From an uncultured Prevotellaceae bacterium (GTDB lineage Bacteria; Bacteroidota; Bacteroidia; Bacteroidales; Bacteroidaceae), in the NCBI GenBank assembly GCA_902767775.1, contig CACXIP010000030.1, positions 498 to 57,447 on the forward strand: DNA of 56,950 nt, given 5' to 3'. The position numbers and the translations under genes were made by a program. Each line of letters begins with the position of its first letter. The stretch's first letter is position 1. Shown one piece after another: positions 1 to 7,975 of the stretch. The notes beneath the pieces are model-generated. The model searched no databases, was not told the origin of the DNA, and was given only the letters and a program-made list of their open reading frames with translations.

Positions 1-420
1 GACTACACACTTGTCGGGTGCATTGAGGGCGGTTTTGCGGTCACCTTCCACCAATGGGAAGTCGAACAACTGGAAAAAGGACGAATCGGCCAACATGATA
101 ATACCATTCTCACCATCAGCATCCTTCACCTCTTTGTCTCCATACTGAATACGCCCCATCTGACTCATCACGCAACAGGTCTGCTCCACATCGGGGCACA
201 GCCGTTGGATGCCCTCTGCCGCCTGAGGCCATAGGAAGAAATAACTCTCTTCACCCATCAGGTAGATGCGGTCGGCATTCTTGTGCCAAGAGTCAATGCT
301 ATACTGCCGCCAGGTGTAGTCGCCCATCAGGATGATGAACATCAGCGACACCACCAGCCCCGCTATATTAATTAACGTATATAGCTTATTGCGTGAAAGG
401 AATCTGAAAAAACTCTTCAT
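1..420 (-). CDS. ABC transporter permease, MacB/FtsX type (partial, N-terminal 140 aa)
   Basis: This gene runs off the left edge; 140 codons are present and open. It starts at the ATG read from 420 on the minus strand. The N-terminus (MKSFFRFLSRNK) followed by one hydrophobic segment at about residues 15-33 and then a soluble periplasmic stretch (INxAG near residue 18-21, later FFQLFDFPLVEGD) is the standard opening of Bacteroidetes MacB-like permeases: first membrane helix, then the MacB_PCD periplasmic core. It follows the other permease after only 5 bp, so it is the fourth gene of a leftward tolC-hlyD-permease-permease operon. An ATPase subunit, if the operon has one, would lie left of the window. 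Function inferred: inner-membrane half of a tripartite efflux or lipoprotein/peptide export pump. Confidence 0.85.
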   Translation of the reverse strand, partial: MKSFFRFLSRNKLYTLINIAGLVVSLMFIILMGDYTWRQYSIDSWHKNADRIYLMGEESYFFLWPQAAEGIQRLCPDVEQTCCVMSQMGRIQYGDKEVKDADGENGIIMLADSSFFQLFDFPLVEGDRKTALNAPDKCVV

Positions 421-425
421 TTCTA

Positions 426-2807
426 TTATTCATTCTTAATACTGTTGACGGGATTCTCAGAAGCGGCGCGCCAGCTCTGGATGATGACGGTTGCAAGGGT
501 GATGCTGCCTACGGCGAGGAGTGCCAGTGGGAAGAGCCACCAATAGATGGGAGTTCGCTCTGCAAAGCTCTGCAACCATTGGTTGCCGAAATGCCAAGCC
601 AACGGTGCAGCGATGACAAAACTGATGAGCAGCAGCCAAACATAGCGGCGGCACAGCATGGCGAGAATCTCTCCTACAGAGCTGCCCATCACCTTTCGGA
701 TGCCGATTTCCTTGCGGCGGTACTCCGTCTCGAACATTGTCATGCAGAACACACCAATGAGCGTGATGATGAGACAGATGACGCTGAACACCAATACCTG
801 CCGCATGAAGCGGAATTCCTCTTGATAGAGTTCTTCTAAATGTTGGTCAAGGAACTTCACCTCAGGTTCATTTTGCATTCCCAACTTCATGCAAATATCT
901 TTGATTTTCTGTCGCATCTGCACTTTGTCGGTGCCTGCTGCTACACGCACATTCATTATATTCAATGGAGGAACCCAACCTTCGCTCTTTAAGATATCAC
1001 GAGCTACGATGAATGCCAACGGCGAATCGTTGTTGTCAATGCGCGTAGAGCCGAAGCGAATATTACGGCACACACCAATTACCGGCAGGTCATCATCCAA
1101 CAGTTTTTTGTCCATCTCCACCCAGTTCCATTTCTTACGGGCAGCCTCGTTGATGATATAGCAATCGCCATCATGCTCTGTGAAGTCATGGCCTTCAACC
1201 ACCTTGATTCCCAACGTACGAAGGTAATGACAATCGACAGGCAGCACCGTGTATTGTATCTTATGGTCTTTGTCGCTCCGTCCCCAGTTCATATACGTGT
1301 CGTTGAAACCCAAAGCGAATTGAGAGAAAGCAACGTCAACCACCCCCATCTGTTGCATGAGTTCAGACCGCAGAGCATCTTGCTTGTCATTCAGTTCACC
1401 TGTAGATGCATATAAGATTTCATCTTTAGAAAAACCATAGTCGGAATTGAAGATGTAGTGGCTTTGCAGATAGAGAATCCCGATGTAGACCACCACGACG
1501 CTTGTAATCAAGAATTGAAGGCAGAGCAATGCCGTACGTAGTTTGCGACCTTGTGGAGAGAGCCCGAATGCGCCCTTCAGCACCAATGCCGGTTGGAACG
1601 AAGTGATGTAGAATGCTGGGTAGATACCTGCCACGACGCCTACCAAGACAGCGACCAATGCCAGTGCAAGGATGAGGATGACATGATTGCTGAGCGCTAT
1701 GCTATCTACCATGAGTTCGCTGATAAATGGCCAGTATGACAGCAGCCAGCAGATGACCATGGCCATGAGGAATGCCATGAGCGACATGATGAGAGTCTCT
1801 GCTATGAGTCCCATTCTCAATGAACTGACGCTGCTGCCCAACACCCTCTTTGTATTGACGCTCTTGATGCGCATCGGGCTCTCTGCCAACACGAAATTAA
1901 GAAAGTTGATGGTAGCGATGATGATAACCAACAGGCACGATAACCGAAGAATCCAATCTACGGTTTTGTTCCCTTTGTCCAGTTCTGGGTCTACGCCCGA
2001 GTACCACGTTTTCGAGATGGGTTGCAAGCGCATGGCGAATGACATGCTGCCTTTCTCTTCTTCCCATTGTGCTTCCATACCGTTTTCAATAAACAGCTGA
2101 TGCCATTTCTCCATCATGGCATCCCGCATGCTGCGGTTGACTTGGGCTGTATCAATCTGAGCATTGAGCCTTAAGTAACAAACGTAGTTGTAATTATTGA
2201 TGTTGCCCTGGTTTTCATCGCGCATGTTGGAATAGATGCAATTGCTTACAGAGCAGTTTTTGGGGAAGTCGGCAAACACGCCTTTAACCATGGCACTGTC
2301 TCCACTCTCCCACATCATGTGGCGGCCAGCCACCTGTACAGAACCGAAATACTGCATCGCTATGGACGCCGGAATGACCAATCCTTTTTGGTCACCATCC
2401 TTCCAGGTGATATCGCCATCGAGTAGCCGAGGGGCAAACGTTGCCAGCGCATCATTGTTGACACGGCACCAAGGAAAGGAGAATTCGGTAAAGTCCTTTT
2501 TAGCTGTACAATTGTTACACCACCCCTCCATTAAAGCCATACTTTCTACCTGAGGCATGGCAGCCAGTTGTTCTGCTATGTAACGACTGACATGTGATTG
2601 CCATTCACGGTTTTCTGCCATACCAGGCACTTCAACACGATACAACTGTTCATAGTTGGTCAGTCCCTTGTTGTAGGAATGGCTATAAGTGACCTGTGTC
2701 AGGAACAGGTAGCAAGCAGCAAATGCCACAGAGAGTCCGCTGAAATTGAGCACCGTCGCCGTCTTGAAGCGGCGTGCCATGTAAAGCATGTTTCTGAAGA
2801 TATTCAT
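426..2807 (-). CDS. ABC transporter permease, MacB/FtsX family
   Basis: A full-length 793-aa permease with the double FtsX layout: an N-terminal membrane helix at about residues 20-42, a large periplasmic MacB_PCD region to about 280, three helices around 285-410, a second long periplasmic region, and three more helices near 670-780. The EYRRKEIGIRKVMGSS motif before the penultimate helices is a hallmark of this family. Proteins of this type are the membrane parts of MacAB-TolC-like pumps and do not carry their own ATPase. It lies 104 bp downstream of the HlyD-type adaptor and 5 bp upstream of a second permease of the same kind, so the two may form a heterodimer. Substrate cannot be told from sequence. 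Confidence 0.9.
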   Translation of the reverse strand: MNIFRNMLYMARRFKTATVLNFSGLSVAFAACYLFLTQVTYSHSYNKGLTNYEQLYRVEVPGMAENREWQSHVSRYIAEQLAAMPQVESMALMEGWCNNCTAKKDFTEFSFPWCRVNNDALATFAPRLLDGDITWKDGDQKGLVIPASIAMQYFGSVQVAGRHMMWESGDSAMVKGVFADFPKNCSVSNCIYSNMRDENQGNINNYNYVCYLRLNAQIDTAQVNRSMRDAMMEKWHQLFIENGMEAQWEEEKGSMSFAMRLQPISKTWYSGVDPELDKGNKTVDWILRLSCLLVIIIATINFLNFVLAESPMRIKSVNTKRVLGSSVSSLRMGLIAETLIMSLMAFLMAMVICWLLSYWPFISELMVDSIALSNHVILILALALVAVLVGVVAGIYPAFYITSFQPALVLKGAFGLSPQGRKLRTALLCLQFLITSVVVVYIGILYLQSHYIFNSDYGFSKDEILYASTGELNDKQDALRSELMQQMGVVDVAFSQFALGFNDTYMNWGRSDKDHKIQYTVLPVDCHYLRTLGIKVVEGHDFTEHDGDCYIINEAARKKWNWVEMDKKLLDDDLPVIGVCRNIRFGSTRIDNNDSPLAFIVARDILKSEGWVPPLNIMNVRVAAGTDKVQMRQKIKDICMKLGMQNEPEVKFLDQHLEELYQEEFRFMRQVLVFSVICLIITLIGVFCMTMFETEYRRKEIGIRKVMGSSVGEILAMLCRRYVWLLLISFVIAAPLAWHFGNQWLQSFAERTPIYWWLFPLALLAVGSITLATVIIQSWRAASENPVNSIKNE

Positions 2808-2911
2808 AATTTTGGAGTTTTAATTGGGAGTTTAAAATAGCGTGATGGTTCGCGGTTTACTACTTTCTGCTGCGGCGAAGCCACAGCGTACGGAGGTTTT
2901 TCATATTTCAA

Positions 2912-4168
2912 TCATTTTTTTATATCCAATACTTCATTGTCCTTGAATGCCTCGTAGCCGCTGGTGACAACACGCTCACCTGGCTCCAGACCTTCGAGCA
3001 CTTCGTAGTACTGCGGATTCTGGCGACCTACACGGATTGGGCGGCGATAGGCCTTGGTTCCGGTTTTGTCGAGCACAAAAATCCATTGGCCTCCAGTGGT
3101 CTGGAAGAAGGTGCCGCGAGGAATAAGGATGGCCTGTTCTGGCTGGCCCAACTCCAAATCAATGTAATAAGTCTGACCTGTGCGGATGTTCTCAGGACGC
3201 TCGCCACGGAATACGAAGTCGCAGCGGAACTTCCCCTCGCGCACTTCGGGATAGACCTTGCGCACCTGAAGCTGGTACTTTTTGTCTCCACGGGTGAAGG
3301 TGGCAGTCAATCCCTGACGCACGCGGTCGATATAGTGCTCGTCAATCTGTGCCTGCACCTTATAGTCAGAGAGGTCGTTGATTTGCCCGATCATCTGTCC
3401 AGACTGAATGCTTTGTCCTAACTCCACGTCGAGCAGTCCCAGTTCGCCTGTGGCAGTAGCCCTCACCTCGAGTTTGCTCTTGCGCTGTCTCACCAGCATG
3501 ACATTCCGGCGCATGTTCTGCAGGTTGTCCTCCATCTGGTCCATCTGGACAGTTCGGTATAGACTGTCTTGTTTCAACCGACGCCCCACCAGATTACGCT
3601 TTCTTGCCGACAGTTGGTAGTCCTCCTGTGACTGCACGAATGTCTCACGGTTAATCATCTTCGCATCATAGAGACGTTTGTTCTGCTCGAATGTACGCTG
3701 TTTGCGATGCGTGTCCATATCCAACTGCGCCTGTTCTGTCAGGTTGTTGAGTCTGTCCTGCTGCATGGCCACCTGTGTGTTGCGCAACAGGTTTTGTTTT
3801 TCTGCCAGTTCCGACTCTGCATTCAGAATTTGCAAGTCGAGGTTGGAATTGCTAAGACGTACGATGACATCGCCTTTGTGCACCATCGAACCCTCCTCAA
3901 CGACTTTCTCCATCACGATGCCGCCCTCCTCTGGAGATATCTGCACCACCTGGATGGGCATGACCTGACCATTGGTGCGCACATAGTCTTTAAACTCGGC
4001 ACTCTTCACCTCGCTGATGGTCAACTCGTCATGGCTCACTCTCAGTGTTGAAGCGTGATTGCCGAAGAGCAGCCAACCCAGTATCGCCAGCAGCAAGCAT
4101 CCGCCAGCCACATATGGCCAATACTTCATCAGCCTTTGTCCTTTTGTTTTTTCGATTACTCTGTCCAT
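2912..4168 (-). CDS. Efflux periplasmic adaptor, HlyD/MacA-like membrane fusion protein
   Basis: A 418-aa adaptor protein. It has an N-terminal membrane anchor at about residues 15-33, a biotinyl-lipoyl-like half domain (VQISPEEGGIVMEKVVEEGSMVHKGDVIVRL), a long coiled-coil hairpin rich in Gln, Asn, Arg and Leu at about 100-230, the second lipoyl half (GELGLLDVELGQSIQSGQMIGQI), and a beta-barrel/membrane-proximal part ending in YEVLEGLEPGERVVTSGYEAF. It would bridge the inner-membrane permeases to TolC across the periplasm. I chose the ATG at 4168 because it is preceded by AAGGA and leads straight into the anchor; an in-frame ATG at 4228 would add 20 residues without family likeness. Its start overlaps the end of tolC by 13 bp, which suggests translational coupling. 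Confidence 0.9.
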   Translation of the reverse strand: MDRVIEKTKGQRLMKYWPYVAGGCLLLAILGWLLFGNHASTLRVSHDELTISEVKSAEFKDYVRTNGQVMPIQVVQISPEEGGIVMEKVVEEGSMVHKGDVIVRLSNSNLDLQILNAESELAEKQNLLRNTQVAMQQDRLNNLTEQAQLDMDTHRKQRTFEQNKRLYDAKMINRETFVQSQEDYQLSARKRNLVGRRLKQDSLYRTVQMDQMEDNLQNMRRNVMLVRQRKSKLEVRATATGELGLLDVELGQSIQSGQMIGQINDLSDYKVQAQIDEHYIDRVRQGLTATFTRGDKKYQLQVRKVYPEVREGKFRCDFVFRGERPENIRTGQTYYIDLELGQPEQAILIPRGTFFQTTGGQWIFVLDKTGTKAYRRPIRVGRQNPQYYEVLEGLEPGERVVTSGYEAFKDNEVLDIKK

Positions 4169-5532
4169 ATTGTTATTCCTTGATAATATCTTACTAATTG
4201 TTCCTTGACCATAGCCATTAGTCGGCACTGCAGCAGCGTAGCCTTCGAATGCAGCAGTTGTGCTGAAGTGTTTTGCAGGTCGATAGCGGTGCTCAGTCCT
4301 TCCTCATACTGATGGTATGTCAGTTGATAAGCCAGGCTGTCCGCCTCCACTTTTTTCTCCATCTGTACCGTCTGTTTGAGGTATCCCTGCCAGTCGAGCC
4401 ATGCCTCGCGGCTGAGTTTCTCCAATTCGGCATGTTTCTGCTCAAAAGCCTCACATGCTTTTTGGTAATTGTTCTTCGCCTTGCGGATGTTGCCCACCGT
4501 CTGCATGCGATTGAAAATCGGGATGCTCAGCGTGACACCCACATACTCGCCCATGTTATTGCTGAATTGTTTTGCAAAAGATTGAGCATTCTCTGTATGC
4601 AAAGTCTTATAATAAGTGGTGCTCAGGCCCGCACTCAGTGAGAGAGTTGGGTAAAGGGCGGCGCGGGCCTGGTTCCACTCATGTTTTGATGTTTCCACCT
4701 GATACTGTGCCTGCTGCAAGGCAGGGTGCAACGGAGAACAAAATGGTTGAGCACCTGTATCCTTCTGTTGGAGGGGATTTGAAATCCCCGGCTTATGGGA
4801 TGCGGATTTCAAATCCGCATCAACGAACGACACCGCATCAACGAACGAGAAAGGCAGCACAACAGCAATGCTGTCTGTCAACGGATATGCCATCTCTTTT
4901 TTCAGTTCCAACAATGCTGCGGCAAGGAGGTTTTGTTGACGGGTTACCTCATAGTCGGCCTCGGCATGCTGCGACTCCACCAAAGCCACGTCGGCGGCAC
5001 TTTTGCGTCCCACCTCCTCTAAAAGACGAGTCTGCCGCAGCAGCAGTTCTGTTTCCTGCAGTTTCTCCTGAGCCATCTTGACCATTCCCTCATCATACGC
5101 CACATTGACGTATGCCTGCAGCACATTCAGCGCTGTCAGATTCTGTTGCTGTCTCAGCGCCTGATGCCCCATCAGCACACCCGCCTTGGCAGCCTTCAGT
5201 GCATGCAGGCGGCTGAATCCGTCAAACACAGGCAACAATGCCTGAACGGAGTAGCCATTGTAAAAGGTGCTTACATTGGTGTAGCCGTTGGTCTCAGGGT
5301 CAATCGCCCTTCCGAAGTTGTACTGCGCACCGATGTTGGCATCAACGGCAGGAAGGAAGCGCCCGGCAGCATTGTTTTTGGCTACCTTATAATTGTCGAG
5401 TTCCAGCTCTGCCCGCCTCACCTCATGGTTATGCTCCACGGCATACTGCATGCACTGCATGGCAGTCCAACGCGGCTGTGCCTGCGTCTGTGCAGCATAT
5501 AATGCCAGGATAGCAATTATTACTTTTCTCAT
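4156..5532 (-). CDS. TolC-family outer membrane efflux protein with an in-frame REP-like insertion
   Basis: A 458-aa outer-membrane channel protein: signal peptide to about residue 18 (cleavage after TQA), then two TolC repeats with long Ala/Gln/Leu/Glu-rich helices and the strand segments YNFGRAIDPETNGYTN and LSAGLSTTYYKT. It is the first gene of the leftward efflux operon, with its own promoter at 5557-5588. The odd part is residues about 229-262: this low-complexity stretch has two copies of a SFVDA motif and is encoded by palindromes and an 18-bp tandem duplication, described separately. It lies just before the second repeat (HPALQQAQ), where TolC relatives have a short loop, and leaves the frame open. 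The channel is probably still functional; that is inference. Confidence 0.9.
   Translation of the reverse strand: MRKVIIAILALYAAQTQAQPRWTAMQCMQYAVEHNHEVRRAELELDNYKVAKNNAAGRFLPAVDANIGAQYNFGRAIDPETNGYTNVSTFYNGYSVQALLPVFDGFSRLHALKAAKAGVLMGHQALRQQQNLTALNVLQAYVNVAYDEGMVKMAQEKLQETELLLRQTRLLEEVGRKSAADVALVESQHAEADYEVTRQQNLLAAALLELKKEMAYPLTDSIAVVLPFSFVDAVSFVDADLKSASHKPGISNPLQQKDTGAQPFCSPLHPALQQAQYQVETSKHEWNQARAALYPTLSLSAGLSTTYYKTLHTENAQSFAKQFSNNMGEYVGVTLSIPIFNRMQTVGNIRKAKNNYQKACEAFEQKHAELEKLSREAWLDWQGYLKQTVQMEKKVEADSLAYQLTYHQYEEGLSTAIDLQNTSAQLLHSKATLLQCRLMAMVKEQLVRYYQGITIWTE
4773..4848. repeat. REP-like palindrome pair plus 18-bp tandem duplication inside tolC
   Basis: Positions 4773-4789 form an odd palindrome around G4781 (arms GGGGATTT/AAATCCCC). 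Positions 4800-4820 form a second one around C4810 (arms ATGCGGATTT/AAATCCGCAT). The two cores are reverse complements of each other, so the pair can also fold as one larger hairpin. Directly after it, a 16-bp sequence starting CCGCATCAACG occurs at 4815-4830 and again at 4833-4848, an 18-bp period that keeps the reading frame. Short GGATTT/AAATCC palindromes of this type resemble REP elements dispersed between genes in Bacteroidetes; finding one inside a translated reading frame is unusual. Identity as a REP element is inference from shape only. Confidence 0.7.
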
Positions 5533-5556
5533 ACCTTTTTTTGTTTTTGTTCACTG

Positions 5557-5588
5557 CAAAGATATGGTCCTTTTGAAGAACCCACAAT
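5557..5588 (-). promoter_or_regulatory. Predicted promoter of the tolC efflux operon
   Basis: Read on the minus strand there is an ATTG -33 element (5585-5588), a 20-bp spacer and a perfect Bacteroidetes -7 box TATCTTTG (5557-5564), 24 bp before the tolC ATG. It faces away from the response-regulator gene, so a regulator bound in 5589-5670 could control both directions. Confidence 0.6.
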
Positions 5589-5674
5589 CTTTTTGGGGCG
5601 GTGGAAAGCTGATTGTCTAAAAATTATACACCCCGACGTATGATTCTTTGACGCTTTATTAGTACCTTCGCACC

Positions 5675-6202
5675 ATGAAAAAGTATGGAACTATTTTAAT
5701 CGCTGATGACAATGCAGCAGTGCTGACGGCTATGCGCTATTTGCTTGACTCCACATTTGAGCAAATCTTGACCACATCACAGCCAGACGACATTTTGAAG
5801 ATGATGGCCCAACAGCCCGTCGACATCGTCTTGTTGGACATGAATTTCACCCTTGGGGTGAACAGTGGCAACGAGGGTCTTTTTTGGCTGAGGACTATCC
5901 GCAAGCACCATCCCCAGACTCCTGTCGTGCTGCTGACCGCTTATGCTGATGTCAGTCTGGCTGTGAAAGGGCTGAAAAGCGGTGCCTCGGACTTTATTTC
6001 CAAGCCTTGGGACAATGATGAGTTGGTGCGCAAACTGAAAGACGTGCTTGACATGCAGAGCGAGATTGTCACCCTCGATGAGATGGAAGCACAGCACATC
6101 CGACGTGCCATTGACCATTGCCACGGCAACTTGAGCCGTGCTGCTGAGATGTTGGGTATCACCCGGCAGACCTTATACAACAAGATGAAGAGGTTGGATT
6201 AG
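5675..6202 (+). CDS. Response regulator with receiver and Fis-type HTH, no AAA+ domain
   Basis: A 175-aa two-component regulator. Receiver residues are all present: acidic pair D11-D12, phosphoacceptor D55 (VLLDMNF), T88 and K110 (SKPWD). After a short linker the C-terminus (about 137-175, [27 protein letters not shown]) is a Fis-type helix-turn-helix like those of NtrC-family regulators. The central sigma-54-interacting AAA+ ATPase domain of about 240 residues usual in NtrC proteins is absent, giving a PrrA/RegA-like layout. It is divergent from the efflux operon and followed by its kinase, so regulation of the pump is the likely role (inference). A weak -7 box (TACCTTCG, 5663-5670) ends only 4 bp before the ATG, so the mRNA may be nearly leaderless. 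Confidence 0.9.
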   Translation: MKKYGTILIADDNAAVLTAMRYLLDSTFEQILTTSQPDDILKMMAQQPVDIVLLDMNFTLGVNSGNEGLFWLRTIRKHHPQTPVVLLTAYADVSLAVKGLKSGASDFISKPWDNDELVRKLKDVLDMQSEIVTLDEMEAQHIRRAIDHCHGNLSRAAEMLGITRQTLYNKMKRLD

Positions 6203-6286
6203 GGGTGAGGGGTGAGAAGTGAGAGGTGAGAAGTGAGAGGTGAGAAGTGAGAGGTGAGAAGTGAGAGGTGAGAAGTAAGGGGTGAG
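6203..6286 (+). repeat. Twelve-unit heptamer tandem array filling the gap between regulator and kinase
   Basis: Twelve consecutive 7-bp units start at the base after the TAG stop of the response regulator: GGGTGAG twice, then alternating AAGTGAG and AGGTGAG, an AAGTAAG and a final GGGTGAG. The kinase ATG follows after 6 bp. Because AAGTGAG and AGGTGAG alternate, the array can also be read as a 14-bp repeat. It leaves no other sequence for a ribosome site, so the purine-rich units themselves must serve the kinase start. A related array follows menG at 36581. Confidence 0.95.
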
Positions 6287-6292
6287 AGATAG

Positions 6293-7183
6293 ATGATTAT
6301 GTTGTATATCATATTAGGTGTCATTATTTTGGCTTGTTTTGCTTGGCTTGTATATCATCAGCGGAAGCTGAGGATACGAGCCCACATTATGCAGGAAGCT
6401 ATCCGCAACCATGACTTCACGTTCCGGTTGCCCACTCGAGGTATGCTCTTTGGTGAACGCGCCATGCAGGAAACTCTCAACCAGATGAGTGAAACCATCC
6501 GCCAGGAAATCAATCAAAATGAGGTGGAATCCTGGGAACGATTGACACGGGTGCTGACCCATGAGATGATGAACGCTACCGCCCCCATCACCAGCATCAG
6601 TCAGTCGCTGCTCGGCCGTCCAGAGGTCAAGGACACGCCCCTTGAGGACGGCATCCAAGCCATCTATGAGACCTCCAAGCATCTGAGTGAGTTTGTGACC
6701 AGTTATCGGAAAATGTCCCAACTGGAGAAGCCTTCGTTAAGTGAGGTCGCCCTTCGTCCGTTGCTGGGTGACCTCAGCCGTACTTATCCTCAGTTAACAT
6801 GGGAAATTGACGTGCCTTTCATCACGGTGCATGCTGATTCGGGCATGCTGCGACAAGTGTTGATGAACATGGTGAAAAATGCCATCGAGGCCAAAGCCCA
6901 AAAGATGGTAGTCAAGTTAATGGAACAAAAAACGGCTACCCTATCGTATGGCAGCACCAAGCAAGTGTGTCTGTATGTAGGCAACGACGGCTTGCCCATT
7001 CCCGCTGAAGCCCGTCAGTCGGTTTTCGTGCCTTTCTTCACGACGAAACGCAGTGGCAGTGGAATCGGCCTCTCGCTGAGCCGCAGAATGATGCTTCAAC
7101 AAGGAGGCATGTTGGAATTGGCCGAACAGCCTCGCCATGGCTGCCGTGTAGGATTTGTGCTGACCATTCGTCAAATTCTTTGA
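6293..7183 (+). CDS. Sensor histidine kinase
   Basis: A 296-aa membrane kinase. It has one N-terminal helix (residues about 3-21) and almost no periplasmic part, so it probably senses a membrane or cytoplasmic signal. The kinase core is complete: H-box histidine H90 ([12 protein letters not shown]), N-box ([12 protein letters not shown]196), G1 box NDG (231-233), F-box (FVPFFTT) and G2 box (GSGIGL, 255-260). It is the partner of the receiver/Fis regulator upstream, from which it is separated only by a heptamer array, and together they sit divergently from the efflux operon. An ATG two codons further in (6299) is an alternative start. Confidence 0.92.
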   Translation: MIMLYIILGVIILACFAWLVYHQRKLRIRAHIMQEAIRNHDFTFRLPTRGMLFGERAMQETLNQMSETIRQEINQNEVESWERLTRVLTHEMMNATAPITSISQSLLGRPEVKDTPLEDGIQAIYETSKHLSEFVTSYRKMSQLEKPSLSEVALRPLLGDLSRTYPQLTWEIDVPFITVHADSGMLRQVLMNMVKNAIEAKAQKMVVKLMEQKTATLSYGSTKQVCLYVGNDGLPIPAEARQSVFVPFFTTKRSGSGIGLSLSRRMMLQQGGMLELAEQPRHGCRVGFVLTIRQIL

Positions 7184-7221
7184 GAGGCTTCACCTAAATT
7201 AATGAAAAGACCTGACAGTTT

Positions 7222-7725
7222 TTAGTAATTCTCAAGGATTTCCCGCGCTTTCTCTCTTCTTTTGGCTTTTGAGCTTTTCTTGGAAATCAGTTTTCCGAAG
7301 GCTTTACCTATTAGGGCAAGGAGATTACCTCCATTGGCGGGGTCAATGGCGAGTAATTGAGCATCGGTCTTGTTGAGCGCCACCATTTTATTGATGCGAT
7401 CAGCAAGACCATCATCCTTTCCTCTGCCGAAGACCACCACTTCGCGCACACCCAAATCTTTTGACACAAGAAAAACAGTGTCACGTACCTCATTGACATT
7501 GAGCAACCGACTCTCATAATTAAGATGCGAGAGCAAAAGGCTCTTGCAAGTGTCAGGCACAGAAAACAAACCCAAAGAGTCACTTACAAAGACTCCGGCA
7601 CTACTTTGCACACTCACGCTGCTGATTGGTTCAGATGTTTCCACATCGCACACCATCAACTGTCGCTGTGCTGCCACAGAAACAAAATGAAGTATCAAAA
7701 ATATGAGAAGGAAGCTTCTATTCAT
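7222..7725 (-). CDS. Small secreted protein with carboxypeptidase-regulatory-like beta-sandwich
   Basis: A 167-aa exported protein of unknown role. The signal peptide is MNRSFLLIFLILHFVSVAAQ. Residues about 20-95 (VCDVETSEPISSVSVQSSAGVFVSDSLGLFSVP...LLLSHLNYESRLL) match the CarbopepD_reg_2-type beta-sandwich found at the start of TonB-dependent receptors, but no receptor follows. The C-terminus is basic (KLISKKSSKAKRREKAREILENY). I start it at the ATG at 7725 because the signal peptide begins there; an upstream in-frame ATG at 7761 lies within the -33 box of the predicted promoter. It is convergent with the kinase gene, 38 bp apart. Confidence 0.75.
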   Translation of the reverse strand: MNRSFLLIFLILHFVSVAAQRQLMVCDVETSEPISSVSVQSSAGVFVSDSLGLFSVPDTCKSLLLSHLNYESRLLNVNEVRDTVFLVSKDLGVREVVVFGRGKDDGLADRINKMVALNKTDAQLLAIDPANGGNLLALIGKAFGKLISKKSSKAKRREKAREILENY

Positions 7726-7730
7726 AACAA

Positions 7731-7762
7731 CAAAAGTAATTGTTTTTTTGAGGTGCGACAAA
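7731..7762 (-). promoter_or_regulatory. Predicted promoter of the small secreted protein gene
   Basis: On the minus strand TTTG (7759-7762), a 20-bp spacer and TACTTTTG (7731-7738) fit the Bacteroidetes consensus closely. The -7 box ends 5 bp before the ATG at 7725, so transcription would start at or next to the start codon (leaderless or nearly so). Confidence 0.6.
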
Positions 7763-7907
7763 CTTTTTCAATCTAATTAAAAACTATTAGCAGACCTTTG
7801 CAAAACCTTTCTGTCCATCATGGTCGCTTCGTGAGAAGGATAGTGATATATCAATGCCCATATTGCTTTTTTGAAAATGCCCAACCATTTATTCTGTCTT
7901 TTATTCT

Positions 7908-7935
7908 TTTGTTTAACAAAAAAATAGTACCTTTG
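7908..7935 (+). promoter_or_regulatory. Predicted promoter of the GH2 gene
   Basis: A TTTG element (7908-7911) and a perfect -7 box TACCTTTG (7928-7935) lie 40 bp before the GH2 ATG. The spacer of 16 bp is a little short for the family, so the -33 assignment is less sure than the -7 box. Confidence 0.55.
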
Positions 7936-7975
7936 ATGTCATCTAAGATGAATCAAATACTATTTCCAAGAAAAT

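Noticed and set aside
2860-2904. A 14-codon frame (MKNLRTLWLRRSRK) on the minus strand between the adaptor and permease genes
   Set aside because: It resembles the start of a permease and may be a remnant, but it is too short to call; an 8-bp stem in the same place (2869-2887) could equally be an mRNA processing hairpin.
4572-5081. Long plus-strand open frames opposite tolC
   Set aside because: No signal of a real protein; they arise from the codon pattern of the minus-strand gene and the repeat insertion.
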